A stretch of 19,892 bases of DNA from Amylibacter sp. (GCA_027083485.1 JALWOO010000421.1:1-19892); one strand, 5' to 3'. Counted from the stretch's first letter, positions 8,175 through 15,588 are shown. Translations and numbers: made by a program. The notes: a model not told the origin generated them from the sequence alone.

Positions 8175-8777
8175 ATGTTAGATAGCCACATGCGCCCGAT
8201 CATTGAACGCACCCTCGCCCATAGCGCCGCTATGCTGGCGCGGTCGGGATTTTCGGCCAATTTGTTAACGGGACTGGGTTTTTCTATGGGCATGATCGCC
8301 GCAACCTGTGTGGCCACGGGGGATTTTTGGGCCGCCATCCTGTTTGCCGCCGCCTGCCGGATTCTGGACGGGCTGGATGGGCTGGTTGCGCGCCTGAACG
8401 GCCCAACTGCCCTTGGCGGGTATCTGGACATCGTCGCCGATTTCACCTTTTACGCGGCGCTGCCGCTTGGCTTTGTTGTTTTTGACCCCCTTGCCAACGG
8501 CATTGCCGGTGCCGCCCTTCTGGCCAGCTTCTTTGTCAACGCGACAAGCTTCCTCGGCTTTGCCATCCTTGCCGAAAAGAAAACCTTGAGCACCGATGTG
8601 AATGGCGAAAAATCCCATTACCATTCTGTCGGCTTGATTGAAGGCACCGAAACCATCGGCTTTTTCACCGTCACCCTGATTTTTCCCGAGCTTTTTGCGC
8701 CTCTTGGTCTGGCCTTTGCCGGCTTGGCCACGCTAACCGCCGCCCTGCGCTTGAGGGCTGCCATCAAACTGTTCTGA
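8175..8777 (+). CDS. CDP-alcohol phosphatidyltransferase family membrane protein
   Basis: The 200 aa protein has the full family signature, which binds the metal and the CDP-lipid: Asp65, Asp68, Gly69, Ala72, Arg73, Gly81, Asp85 and Asp89, within LDGLDGLVARLNGPTALGGYLD. The hydrophobic profile suggests about five or six membrane helices, for example FWAAILFAAACRIL, FYAALPLGFVVF, and two near the C-terminus. Such enzymes move a phosphatidyl group from a CDP-lipid to an alcohol (glycerol phosphate, inositol phosphate, serine or similar) in the cytoplasmic membrane. The acceptor cannot be told from sequence. The ATG at 8175 has AAAGG seven bases upstream; an ATG five codons later is possible. 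It is divergent from ivd and followed by a strong hairpin, so it looks like a single-gene unit. Confidence 0.88.
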   Translation: MLDSHMRPIIERTLAHSAAMLARSGFSANLLTGLGFSMGMIAATCVATGDFWAAILFAAACRILDGLDGLVARLNGPTALGGYLDIVADFTFYAALPLGFVVFDPLANGIAGAALLASFFVNATSFLGFAILAEKKTLSTDVNGEKSHYHSVGLIEGTETIGFFTVTLIFPELFAPLGLAFAGLATLTAALRLRAAIKLF

Positions 8778-8786
8778 ACCAACAAC

Positions 8787-8814
8787 AAAGGCCCGGGAAA
8801 CATCCCGGACCTTT
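8787..8814. terminator. Strong hairpin terminator after the phosphatidyltransferase
   Basis: Two 12-base arms (AAAGGCCCGGGA and TCCCGGACCTTT) pair with a single mismatch around the loop AACA. The A and T bases at the ends of the arms put a short T-run at the 3' end on both strands. It lies 10 bases after the phosphatidyltransferase stop codon and about 80 bases after the end of the convergent DsrC-like gene, so it could serve both. Confidence 0.7.
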
Positions 8815-8891
8815 AACAAACAGTTGCGTCAAATCCCCATCGCGCGCCAGCACTCAAAGGCTTGCCCCGCAAAGGGCACCATTTGATTAAA

Positions 8892-9230
8892 TCAATAACC
8901 GCCCTTGCGGCGGCTTTCCGGCAAGCCAGCAATCCGGCCGCCTTGTTTGGACGGGTCCAGCGGAAACAGGTCATACACTTGTTTCTGTTTCACTTTCTCC
9001 CCCCAAAGCGCGCTCATAGCCTTGAGAATAGTGCGGGTATTGGGTTGAACCTGGCCATTGTCGAAGTATTCCTCGCGCAGATAGTTCATCAGATCCCAAT
9101 GCTTGTCTGTCAGCTCGATACCTTCCGCAGCAGCCATTGCCTTTGCCAGATCTTCGCTCCACTCCGACTGATCCACTAAATAGCCGTTTGCGTCTGTTTC
9201 GATTGTTTTACCGTTAAATTCAAATGCCAT
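8892..9230 (-). CDS. DsrC/TusE-family protein lacking the C-terminal cysteine
   Basis: The 112 aa protein has the whole DsrC/TusE fold: MAFEFNGKTIETDANGYL, then W..DLA, LTDKHWDLMNYLREEYFDNG, and IAGLP near the end. In TusE and DsrC the last residues hold a catalytic cysteine that carries sulfur as a persulfide or trisulfide. Here the end reads GLPESRRKGGY, with no cysteine anywhere in the 112 aa. It therefore cannot carry sulfur in the known way and resembles the cysteine-free members of the family, to which a regulatory or binding role has been ascribed. I chose the ATG at 9230 because GGGGAG lies 8 bases upstream and the family starts there. An in-frame ATG at 9275 would add 15 atypical residues. 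No tus, dsr or other sulfur genes are near. Confidence 0.85.
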   Translation of the reverse strand: MAFEFNGKTIETDANGYLVDQSEWSEDLAKAMAAAEGIELTDKHWDLMNYLREEYFDNGQVQPNTRTILKAMSALWGEKVKQKQVYDLFPLDPSKQGGRIAGLPESRRKGGY

Positions 9231-9325
9231 TGGATTTCTCCCCTGTTTATTCTGCGCATGGCACCTGCCACACATTCATTGAATACGATACGTGAATTTC
9301 TATCGAAGAGCCAGCATTCCCGATG

Positions 9326-9354
9326 CGAAAAAACACCGCAGCTTAACAGGTGTT
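9326..9354 (-). terminator. Hairpin plus T-run after the hybrid kinase gene
   Basis: Read on the minus strand, AACACC and GGTGTT form a perfect 6-base stem around an 11-base loop, followed directly by a run of T (TTTTTT including the end of the arm). It lies about 80 bases past the kinase stop codon and before the promoter region of the DsrC-like gene. That fits an intrinsic terminator separating the two same-strand genes. The stem is short, so termination may be partial. Nothing else was recognised in 9231-9432. Confidence 0.5.
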
Positions 9355-9432
9355 GTAGTGGAACCTTTCTTAATGTCAGGGCCTGTTAATCCTGCATCGC
9401 TGCCCGTTGGTTCGCAAAGCTATCAACTTCAT

Positions 9433-11700
9433 TCAAACAACATCCACATCGCCGCCTTGCCGCCCTCCGATGGCATTGTTAATCGCCTCGATCAGGGATT
9501 TCTTTCGCACAGGCTTAGCCAAGAAAGCATCCATTCCAGCCGCTAAACAGTTTTGCCTGTCACTTTCAAAAGTATTGGCTGTTAGAGCAAGAATAGGGCA
9601 AGCGGGGATTTGCTGCTCTTTTTCAAAAAGACGGATTTCTTTCGTCGCTTGCAAGCCGTCTTTATTCGGCATGGAAATATCCATGAGCATCACATCCGGC
9701 TTCATTTCCGCATATTTTTCAACGGCCTGAACACCGTCTTCAGCAAATTCAAGATGCAAGGGCAGATCTTTGAAGTATCGCCCGATCAACAGCCGGTTGG
9801 TTCGGTTGTCTTCCGCAACCAGCATTGTTCTTACAGTATCTTCTCCTAAATATTCTTTGCCCGGCACCTCTACGCCCGCAACGGCCTTCAGGTTCAGGGA
9901 CACAGTAAAACAACTCCCCTGCCCTTCAACCGAGGCAGCATCAATCGTGCCTGACAGCTTGCGGGCACAGGTCGCAGCAAGACATAACCCCATCCCGATC
10001 CCGTCAAACTTTCGGGAAAAATCCCCTTCGACCTGCGTAAACCGTTTGAATATATGCCTCTGGTTTTCGGCGGAAATCCCGATTCCTGTGTCTTTCACCT
10101 CTATCTTCAGGGCCAGCATACCGGATTGCCGACGGGCCGTTACGATCACATCCACGACTCCCTGTTTGGTAAATTTAACCGCATTATCAATCAGGGAATC
10201 AAACATTTGCGAAAGCAGAAACGGGTCAGACCAAACAACAAGGTCAACAGCCCCGGGGAGATGAAGCACCGGCCCTGTGATCCCTTTGGCGTTGGCCGCG
10301 ATATGCCAATCATCCACCGTTTTGCGGAGCAACTCTGTTATATCTACTTTCTCTTTACGGGGAACAAAGGTTTCCTTGGTCACTTCACAGTAGCCAAGAA
10401 GACCTTCAACAACACGGGACATACGACCCGAGCCTTGGCGCAGAATGCTTAGAATATCCCTCTGACTGGAACTTAAATCTGTTTCAGCGAGCAAATCCAC
10501 CCCCCCGACAATCGCATTGACCGGAGTTCGCAATTCATGGCTCATCCGGGCAAGAAATTCGGATTTGGCAGTATCGGCCTGTTTCGCTGCCGCAAGCGCC
10601 TTTTCCAGTTGATGCTGCTTTTCCATGTTCTCTGTCGCATCCCGCTCAACAGAAATAAACATTTGGAATTGCCCCTGCGCATTGAAAACAGGTGTAATGC
10701 TGATCTCCATCCAAACGGTCGAACCGTCTTTGCGGTAGTTCAAAATATGGTCTTTGAACGGCTTTTTCTCATCACATGCCGCCTTTACCCGGGCAAGGGT
10801 TTCAGCGCTGGTGTCCGGTCCATTGAGCATCTGGCCAACCGGACGCCCGACAACCTCCTCCAGTGAATAGCCGGTGATACGGGTAAACTGGCTATTCACC
10901 CAAAGAATGGTCGAAAATGCGTCCGACAGAATAACGCTATCCGTGGCATGTTCTGCAACAAGGGCAAGGCGGCGGGCCTCTTTTTCGCGTTTGGCAAGGG
11001 CAAGACGGGATTCGGCCAATTCCGCATTGATGGTGCTTTTCTCCAGCTTTTGGCGCAGAAGGCGGCGCTCGCTCTCGACCATCTTTTCCTCGCGCCTGAA
11101 GAAATGCTGAAACAGCCGCATCATCATGTAAAAAAGCAATAAAATACAGAAGGCTTCGATCAGGGCCGTAGCGTTCCCGACGCCATCGACAACGATCTGG
11201 TGGCCCAAAATCACCACAGTTGTGCCAATATAAACCGCAATACGCGCCTTGTGGGAGGGCAGATGATATCGTGCGCCGACCAGCGAATTAAAGGCCGCGC
11301 CCAGCAGAAAAACCCAGGCGGAAAAACGCAGGGCATCCCCTTGCAATCCCAGCACCGCGATACTGCCGCCAATACCCAAAGCCTGTATGAAACTGGCAAT
11401 GGCAACTTGTCTGCTCCGCCGGTCGAAATCCTGCTGTGCCGGCGGGTTGCGCAACACGCCCAGCAACAGCCTGTTTTCCGCCAGTTCGGCCAGGACCATG
11501 GTCATGAACATGGCAACGGCAAACGGCCAGCCGATGAACACACCGCCCATGGCAACCCCGATCAGGATCACGCTCAACCGGAACCCCAACGCCCGCACCC
11601 GCCCGCGTGCATAGCGCCGCAAAAGCCCCGGCGGCGCGTTTGCTTGTTCAAAAGCCTCCAATTCCTGAAGTTCAGGCGGATTTAGAGCCGCTGCTGTCAA
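9433..11700 (-). CDS. Membrane-bound PAS hybrid histidine kinase/response regulator
   Basis: This 755 aa sensor kinase has about six N-terminal membrane helices (roughly 41-195), a coiled coil (205-242), a PAS domain (245-358), and a HisKA domain with the phosphorylated His388 in MSHELRTP. An ATPase domain follows (N-box Asn506 in DNAVKF, DTGIGIS at 537-543, GMGLCLA at 569-575), then a receiver domain (624-745) with Glu630-Asp631, phosphoacceptor Asp674 in LMDISMP and Lys729. All catalytic residues are present. No separate response regulator or phosphotransfer gene is adjacent, so its target is unknown. The start is TTG at 11700: an in-frame TGA stands 12 bases upstream and GAGG lies 7 bases before the TTG. 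That ribosome site falls inside an inverted repeat. It follows cobT on the same strand after 84 bases. Confidence 0.92.
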   Translation of the reverse strand: MTAAALNPPELQELEAFEQANAPPGLLRRYARGRVRALGFRLSVILIGVAMGGVFIGWPFAVAMFMTMVLAELAENRLLLGVLRNPPAQQDFDRRSRQVAIASFIQALGIGGSIAVLGLQGDALRFSAWVFLLGAAFNSLVGARYHLPSHKARIAVYIGTTVVILGHQIVVDGVGNATALIEAFCILLLFYMMMRLFQHFFRREEKMVESERRLLRQKLEKSTINAELAESRLALAKREKEARRLALVAEHATDSVILSDAFSTILWVNSQFTRITGYSLEEVVGRPVGQMLNGPDTSAETLARVKAACDEKKPFKDHILNYRKDGSTVWMEISITPVFNAQGQFQMFISVERDATENMEKQHQLEKALAAAKQADTAKSEFLARMSHELRTPVNAIVGGVDLLAETDLSSSQRDILSILRQGSGRMSRVVEGLLGYCEVTKETFVPRKEKVDITELLRKTVDDWHIAANAKGITGPVLHLPGAVDLVVWSDPFLLSQMFDSLIDNAVKFTKQGVVDVIVTARRQSGMLALKIEVKDTGIGISAENQRHIFKRFTQVEGDFSRKFDGIGMGLCLAATCARKLSGTIDAASVEGQGSCFTVSLNLKAVAGVEVPGKEYLGEDTVRTMLVAEDNRTNRLLIGRYFKDLPLHLEFAEDGVQAVEKYAEMKPDVMLMDISMPNKDGLQATKEIRLFEKEQQIPACPILALTANTFESDRQNCLAAGMDAFLAKPVRKKSLIEAINNAIGGRQGGDVDVV

Positions 11701-11737
11701 ATTCTGGCCTCATACCATAAGGGTCAAGGCCAGAATT
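11700..11737 (-). promoter_or_regulatory. Perfect 11-base inverted repeat covering the kinase ribosome site
   Basis: On the minus strand the arms AATTCTGGCCT (11727-11737) and AGGCCAGAATT (11700-11710) are perfect complements with a 16-base loop. The 3' arm contains most of the GAGG ribosome site and ends on the first base of the TTG start codon. In RNA this hairpin would hide the start, which points to translational control. A DNA operator for a dimeric repressor is the alternative reading. The loop also holds ATG GTA TGA, a possible two-codon reading frame that ends at the ribosome site. Confidence 0.6.
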
Positions 11738-11784
11738 ACTTGGTAAAACTTAATATTTCCTCAAGTCACACAATAAAATACATT

Positions 11785-12804
11785 TCAGGCTTCACTCACC
11801 CCCGCCTGCGCAAAGGTCGCCATGCCGGAATGACAGGCAACCGCCCCTTTCAGGATTGCAATGGCCATAGCCCCGCCAGAGGCCTCTCCCAATCGCAGAT
11901 CAAGGTTCAGCAATGGCGTTTTATCCAGTGCGTTCAATATCTTGCCATGCGCCCCTTCTTGCGAAAGGTGGCCAGCAACGCAATGGTCCAACGCCTTTGG
12001 AGCAGCCTTATGCAGCGCCAAAGCCGCCGCCGAACAGATAAATCCGTCCAGAATAACCGGAATGTTGCGACTCCGCGCGGCCGCAATTGCACCAGCCATA
12101 GCGGCGACTTCGCGCCCGCCAAGGCATCGCAGCGCCGCCAGGCCATCCTGTGCCGCCTCCGTATTGGCCTTTAGACCATCGCCGACAACCGTTGCCTTTA
12201 GCGCCAAACCGGCGTCCGAAACACCGGTGCCGCGCCCGACCCAGTCTTGCGGGCTGCCCCCCAGGAGCGCATGGGCGATTGCCGCCGCTGCTGTGGTGTT
12301 GGCAATACCCATTTCACCGACAACCAGCAGGTCCGTATCCTTGGCAACCGATTGCCAACCGGTTTGGAGCGCCTGAACAAAGGCCTCTTCATTCATGGCC
12401 GGACCCCGGGTGAAATCGGCTGTCGGATTATCCAGCTCGAGCGCAACCACATCGAGACTGGCCCCGACGGATTTGCAAATCTGGTTAATCGCCGCACCAC
12501 CATGTTGGAAATTCATCACCATCTGGGCTGTAACCTCGGCCGGAAATGCCGACACCCCAAGGGCAGCAACCCCGTGGTTGCCAGCAAAAACAACCACTTG
12601 CGCATTTTCCACTTGTGGGGTCGCCTCTGCGCGCCAGCCCGCATACCAGATCGCCAGCTCCTCCAGCCGCCCCAAGGCCCCCGGTGGTTTGGTGAGCTGC
12701 GCATTGTGGTCTTCGGCAGCGCGGCGCGCATCGGCATCCATAGCTGGCATGGCATCAAGGCAGGCGCGAAATTCTGCAAGGTTGGAAAAGGGGGCTTGTG
12801 ACAT
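11785..12804 (-). CDS. cobT: Nicotinate-nucleotide--dimethylbenzimidazole phosphoribosyltransferase
   Basis: CobT makes alpha-ribazole phosphate from nicotinate mononucleotide and dimethylbenzimidazole, preparing the lower ligand of cobalamin. The protein has 339 aa, as expected. Recognisable parts are [15 protein letters not shown] near the start, [16 protein letters not shown] (73-88), [13 protein letters not shown] (163-175), GRGTGVSD and [11 protein letters not shown]. The catalytic Glu307 lies in [11 protein letters not shown], equivalent to Glu317 of the Salmonella enzyme. It is divergent from cobS with an 87-base gap. The ribosome site CGGAG, 7 bases before the ATG, lies in the 3' arm of an inverted repeat. 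No cobalamin riboswitch was recognised. Some alphaproteobacterial naming schemes call this protein CobU and reserve CobT for a cobaltochelatase subunit. Confidence 0.95.
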   Translation of the reverse strand: MSQAPFSNLAEFRACLDAMPAMDADARRAAEDHNAQLTKPPGALGRLEELAIWYAGWRAEATPQVENAQVVVFAGNHGVAALGVSAFPAEVTAQMVMNFQHGGAAINQICKSVGASLDVVALELDNPTADFTRGPAMNEEAFVQALQTGWQSVAKDTDLLVVGEMGIANTTAAAAIAHALLGGSPQDWVGRGTGVSDAGLALKATVVGDGLKANTEAAQDGLAALRCLGGREVAAMAGAIAAARSRNIPVILDGFICSAAALALHKAAPKALDHCVAGHLSQEGAHGKILNALDKTPLLNLDLRLGEASGGAMAIAILKGAVACHSGMATFAQAGVSEA

Positions 12805-12811
12805 TCGAATA

Positions 12812-12834
12812 CTCCGAATTGCATTGGTTCGGAG
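12812..12834 (-). promoter_or_regulatory. 7-base inverted repeat covering the cobT ribosome site
   Basis: On the minus strand CTCCGAA and TTCGGAG pair perfectly around a 9-base loop. The 3' arm holds CGGAG, which is the only ribosome site for cobT (7 bases before its ATG), and the 5' arm supplies the complementary CTCCG. An RNA hairpin here would block initiation. The same DNA lies within the cobS promoter region: TTGCAT (12819-12824) and TAGCGA 17 bases later form a poor promoter reading for cobS. A shared operator is therefore possible instead. Confidence 0.5.
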
Positions 12835-12891
12835 CCGTGTTTAGCGATAAATGGAGCAGAGACAAACCGGATTCGCGAAGGGTCACCGTCA

Positions 12892-13662
12892 ATGAGCGAC
12901 AAAAACCACATAAACAGGTTGCAAGCACATGATATTCTTGCGGCTTTCAGCCTGTTAACGCGCCTGCCGGTTCCTGTGGACCATGCACGGGCGGGCGCGC
13001 GCGCAGGTGTTGCGGTTTGGGCCTATCCTGTGGTCGGGGCAGTGGTTGGTATGCTCAGCGCGGGATGCGGGTATCTGGCCTTGTGGCTCGGGGTGAATTC
13101 GGCCATGGCAGCAATTCTGGTCATTGCGGTTGCTGCCTTGACCACCGGAGCCTTGCACGAGGACGGAATCGCCGATTGCGCCGACGGGCTTGGCGGCGGA
13201 TACACCCCCGCGCGCCGTTTGGAAATTATGAAAGACAGCCGTGTCGGGGCCTTTGGTGTTACCGCCCTGTTTCTGGTGCTTGGGGCGCGCTGGCACGGCA
13301 CCGGGGCCCTGTTGCCCCAGACCTCTTTGGCGGTTTTCGCCGCAATTGGAGCCGTCAGCCGGCTGCCGATGGTGCTGGCCATGGTGATCATGCCTTTGGC
13401 CAATAACCGCGGCATGGCGGCATCGGTTGGCAAGCCGCCACTGTTTTCGGCCGGAATTGCCGTGGCGATCAGCCTGTTGATTTCTATGGCATCTTTCGGG
13501 ATTTCAGGCGGGATTTTGGTGCTGGTCGGCATTTTGGCGGCAGTCCCCCTCTGGTACGCCGCACAACGCACAATCGGCGGCTATTCTGGTGACATCCTGG
13601 GGGGGAGCCAACAGCTCGCCGAAGTGGCGGCCCTTGCAGCCGCCACCGTGCTTATCGTGTAA
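12892..13662 (+). CDS. cobS: Cobalamin synthase (adenosylcobinamide-GDP ribazoletransferase)
   Basis: CobS joins adenosylcobinamide-GDP to alpha-ribazole (phosphate) at the inner membrane, the last assembly step of cobalamin, and uses the CobT product. The protein has 256 aa, normal for the family. The signature LLTRLPVP near the start, HEDGIADCADGLGGG (89-103) and MKDSRVGAFG (113-122) carry the conserved acidic metal-binding residues. About six hydrophobic segments follow, as expected for this membrane enzyme. The ATG at 12892 has AAGGG nine bases upstream. It is divergent from cobT and ends 27 bases from the convergent Ros/MucR-type gene. Some alphaproteobacterial naming schemes use CobV for this protein. 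Confidence 0.95.
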   Translation: MSDKNHINRLQAHDILAAFSLLTRLPVPVDHARAGARAGVAVWAYPVVGAVVGMLSAGCGYLALWLGVNSAMAAILVIAVAALTTGALHEDGIADCADGLGGGYTPARRLEIMKDSRVGAFGVTALFLVLGARWHGTGALLPQTSLAVFAAIGAVSRLPMVLAMVIMPLANNRGMAASVGKPPLFSAGIAVAISLLISMASFGISGGILVLVGILAAVPLWYAAQRTIGGYSGDILGGSQQLAEVAALAAATVLIV

Positions 13663-13689
13663 AATCCCGATGAAACAACCGGCAAAGCC

Positions 13690-14097
13690 TTAGCGCGACC
13701 TCCCTAAACCGCTCGCCTTGGCCAGAGCCTGACGCTTCACTGCGTAATTGGGAGCCACCATCGGATAATCCGGCGGCAATTTCCATTTCGCACGGTAGTC
13801 CTCTGGAGACATATCATATTGCGTCCGCAGATGCTTTTTCAGCATCTTGAATTTTTTCCCGTCTTCAAGGCAGATAATATGATCCGGTGTCACAGAATCG
13901 CCAATCTCGACTGCGGGGGTATGATTACCCTGCTCGCTTGCATTGCTTGGGTAAAGATCTGAAATTTTCTTGTGGACCACGTCCAACAATTCCGGAATGG
14001 AAGCTGTCTCCATCTTGTTGTTTTGTAGATAAGCCGAAACAATATCTGTTGTGAATCGCAAGATTCGATCCTCAGGTGATCGCATATGACTTTCCAT
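13690..14097 (-). CDS. Ros/MucR-family transcriptional regulator with degenerate zinc-finger ligands
   Basis: The 135 aa protein matches MucR/Ros regulators in length and layout. An N-terminal oligomerisation part (about 8-50) is followed by a DNA-binding finger IICLEDGKKFKMLKKHL (74-90) and the tail DYRAKWKLPPDYPMVAPNYAVKRQALAKASGLG. Classic Ros binds zinc through two Cys and two His. Here Cys76 and His89 are kept, but the second Cys is Asp79, and the last His positions are Gln93 and Tyr94. Some rhizobial relatives are known to replace the second Cys by Asp or to fold without zinc. These regulators bind AT-rich DNA and often repress their own gene; the 201-base upstream region is clearly AT-rich. 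GGAAGG before the ATG supports the start at 14097. Target genes are not known. Confidence 0.88.
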   Translation of the reverse strand: MESHMRSPEDRILRFTTDIVSAYLQNNKMETASIPELLDVVHKKISDLYPSNASEQGNHTPAVEIGDSVTPDHIICLEDGKKFKMLKKHLRTQYDMSPEDYRAKWKLPPDYPMVAPNYAVKRQALAKASGLGRSR

Positions 14098-14298
14098 AGC
14101 CTTCCCTTCCTAAGCTACGTTACAATATTTGCAGAGCCCCTACGCCCTGCAGTGCAGTCAACTAAGCATATAAAACGTCATTACAAGACGTTGTTTAGAC
14201 TTTTTTAACTATTTACCGCCTCGAATATTTTCAGATTATCCAATATTCCTTGATTATGGTCAATTGGCAGGTATGTAGAAGCCAAAGGAGGCAAATAA
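14098..14298. promoter_or_regulatory. AT-rich divergent promoter region with an inverted repeat
   Basis: This gap separates the Ros/MucR-type gene from the divergent glycosyltransferase-like gene and is visibly richer in A and T than its surroundings. It contains the perfect repeat AACGTC-N7-GACGTT (14174-14192) followed by a T6 run, several T-A steps, and TATATG on the minus strand as a possible -10. I could not place a convincing -35/-10 pair for either gene. A binding site for the adjacent MucR-like protein is plausible, since that family prefers AT-rich sites. Confidence 0.4.
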
Positions 14299-15150
14299 AT
14301 GCCCATAAGCAGTCTGGAAAATTTTCTACGTTCCGCAGAGGCAAATTCATTGCCTGGAGGTGCTATTGCGATAATTTTTATCGAGGACGACGTGGGCGTT
14401 GCGGCTTCGGTACGACATCATGCAAGGCTAGGCTTCAAAACCATTCTCTTATTGGAAGCAACCGAATGCCAACTGCCCACCGATTGCATGGATCTTTGCA
14501 CGCAGATCTCCTGTGACCTCCCTCCGGTCGAAGCCATGAACCTGTTAATTGACAAATTCGCAGGACGGTGGCTCTATTATTGTCACAATGCCGAATTCCT
14601 GCATTTTCCGTTTTGTGAAACCCGCAGCATTGAAGAATTGATTACGTTTATTCAGGACGAGCGCCGCCAGAGCTGTCTGGCATATGTGATCGATCTGTAC
14701 GGAGACGACCTTGACGCAGCCCCGATCGGCTATTCGCTCGAGGCTGCGCATCTGGATGCTTCCGGCTATTACGCCATGCCCCGCATGATTGACGGAACCC
14801 CGCAGGAACGCCAGCTTGATATATTCGGCGGCCTGAAATGGCGGTTTGAAGAGCACTTCCCCCCTGTCAAACGCCGCATCGACCGGACGGTGTTATTCAA
14901 AGCGGTCAAAGGCCTGAAAATGGGGGAGGATTACCTGTTCAACGAGCCTGAATACAACACCTATCAATGCCCCTGGCACAACAGCACAACCATCGCGGTT
15001 TGCAGTTTCCGGACTGCAAAATACCTCAAGGCCAACCCGGGATCTACCTTTGAAATCCACAGCTTTATCTGGGAAAAATCGGCAAAATTCCACTGGAATT
15101 CACAGCAGTTGATGGATTTGGGGTTGATGGAACCGGGGCAATGGTTCTGA
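14299..15150 (+). CDS. Glycosyltransferase family 2-like protein
   Basis: The 283 aa protein has no signal peptide or membrane helix. The N-terminal part (IAIIFIEDDVGVAASVRHHARLGFKTILLLE, about 23-53) resembles the nucleotide-sugar fold of family 2 glycosyltransferases with the pattern HH-x-x-LGF. Then WLYYCHNAEFLHFPFCETRSIEELITF (91-117) takes the place of the usual WLL..DADEFL segment, in which DxD binds metal. The later YNTYQCPWHNSTT and FHWNSQQLMDLGLMEPGQWF are conserved-looking but unknown to me. The acidic DxD is replaced by HNAE (96-99), so it may be metal-independent or inactive as a transferase. A strong ribosome site (AAAGGAGG, 7 bases before ATG) supports the start and good expression. 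Its substrate is unknown, and its neighbours give no hint. Confidence 0.6.
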   Translation: MPISSLENFLRSAEANSLPGGAIAIIFIEDDVGVAASVRHHARLGFKTILLLEATECQLPTDCMDLCTQISCDLPPVEAMNLLIDKFAGRWLYYCHNAEFLHFPFCETRSIEELITFIQDERRQSCLAYVIDLYGDDLDAAPIGYSLEAAHLDASGYYAMPRMIDGTPQERQLDIFGGLKWRFEEHFPPVKRRIDRTVLFKAVKGLKMGEDYLFNEPEYNTYQCPWHNSTTIAVCSFRTAKYLKANPGSTFEIHSFIWEKSAKFHWNSQQLMDLGLMEPGQWF

Positions 15151-15168
15151 ACAGATAAGACCCGATCG

Positions 15169-15588
15169 CTAATTCTTTTCGCGCAGCCGGATCACCACGT
15201 CGATACGGGATATTTCGCAGCCATCAGGAATAGTCGGCACCCTAGCAAAGGCCACTGCATCCTTGGGCGCATCGGTCAGAACGCCCCTGTCCTCCCAATA
15301 ATAATGCGGGTGTTCGTCCATACGGGTATCAAAATACGATGTATGCCCTTCCACCGCAATTTCCTGCATGAGACCCGCGTCACAAAAGGCACGTAACGTG
15401 TTGTACACAGTCGCCAGCGACACAGAGCCGCCGTGCTCGGAAACCGAGGCAAACAGGCTTTCGGCAGTCACGTGGCGATCTTGACCATCCCCGACCAGCA
15501 ATTCCGCAAGGCAAATGCGTTGCCGCGTCGGGCGTACCTGCGCCGACTGAAGCCATTTTTTCCCGATTTCCGATGCTGTAAGTGACAT
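15169..15588 (-). CDS. irr: Iron response regulator Irr (Fur family)
   Basis: The 139 aa protein has the Fur-family winged helix (VRPTRQRICLAELL, SLATVYNTLRAFCDAGLM) and dimerisation half. It lacks the CxxC pairs of true Fur zinc sites. The HPH motif (93-95) in DEHPHYYWED, followed by RGVLTDAP, is the hallmark of Irr, which senses heme and controls iron and heme genes in alphaproteobacteria. I chose the ATG at 15588: GAGG lies five bases upstream and homologues start near MSLTASEIGKKWLQSAQ. The same frame stays open another 50 codons upstream, but those residues look unlike a Fur protein. In this group irr commonly lies beside fabA; here a lipoprotein gene stands between. It converges on the glycosyltransferase-like gene with 18 bases between. 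Confidence 0.92.
   Translation of the reverse strand: MSLTASEIGKKWLQSAQVRPTRQRICLAELLVGDGQDRHVTAESLFASVSEHGGSVSLATVYNTLRAFCDAGLMQEIAVEGHTSYFDTRMDEHPHYYWEDRGVLTDAPKDAVAFARVPTIPDGCEISRIDVVIRLREKN

Noticed and set aside
8815..8891. tRNA or small-RNA gene after the terminator
   Set aside because: Only weak local pairing (TGCCC/GGGCA) is seen; no cloverleaf or clear promoter.
12805..12891. Cobalamin riboswitch between cobT and cobS
   Set aside because: The 87-base gap is too short for a full riboswitch, and no B12-box-like core was found by eye; a covariance-model search would settle it.
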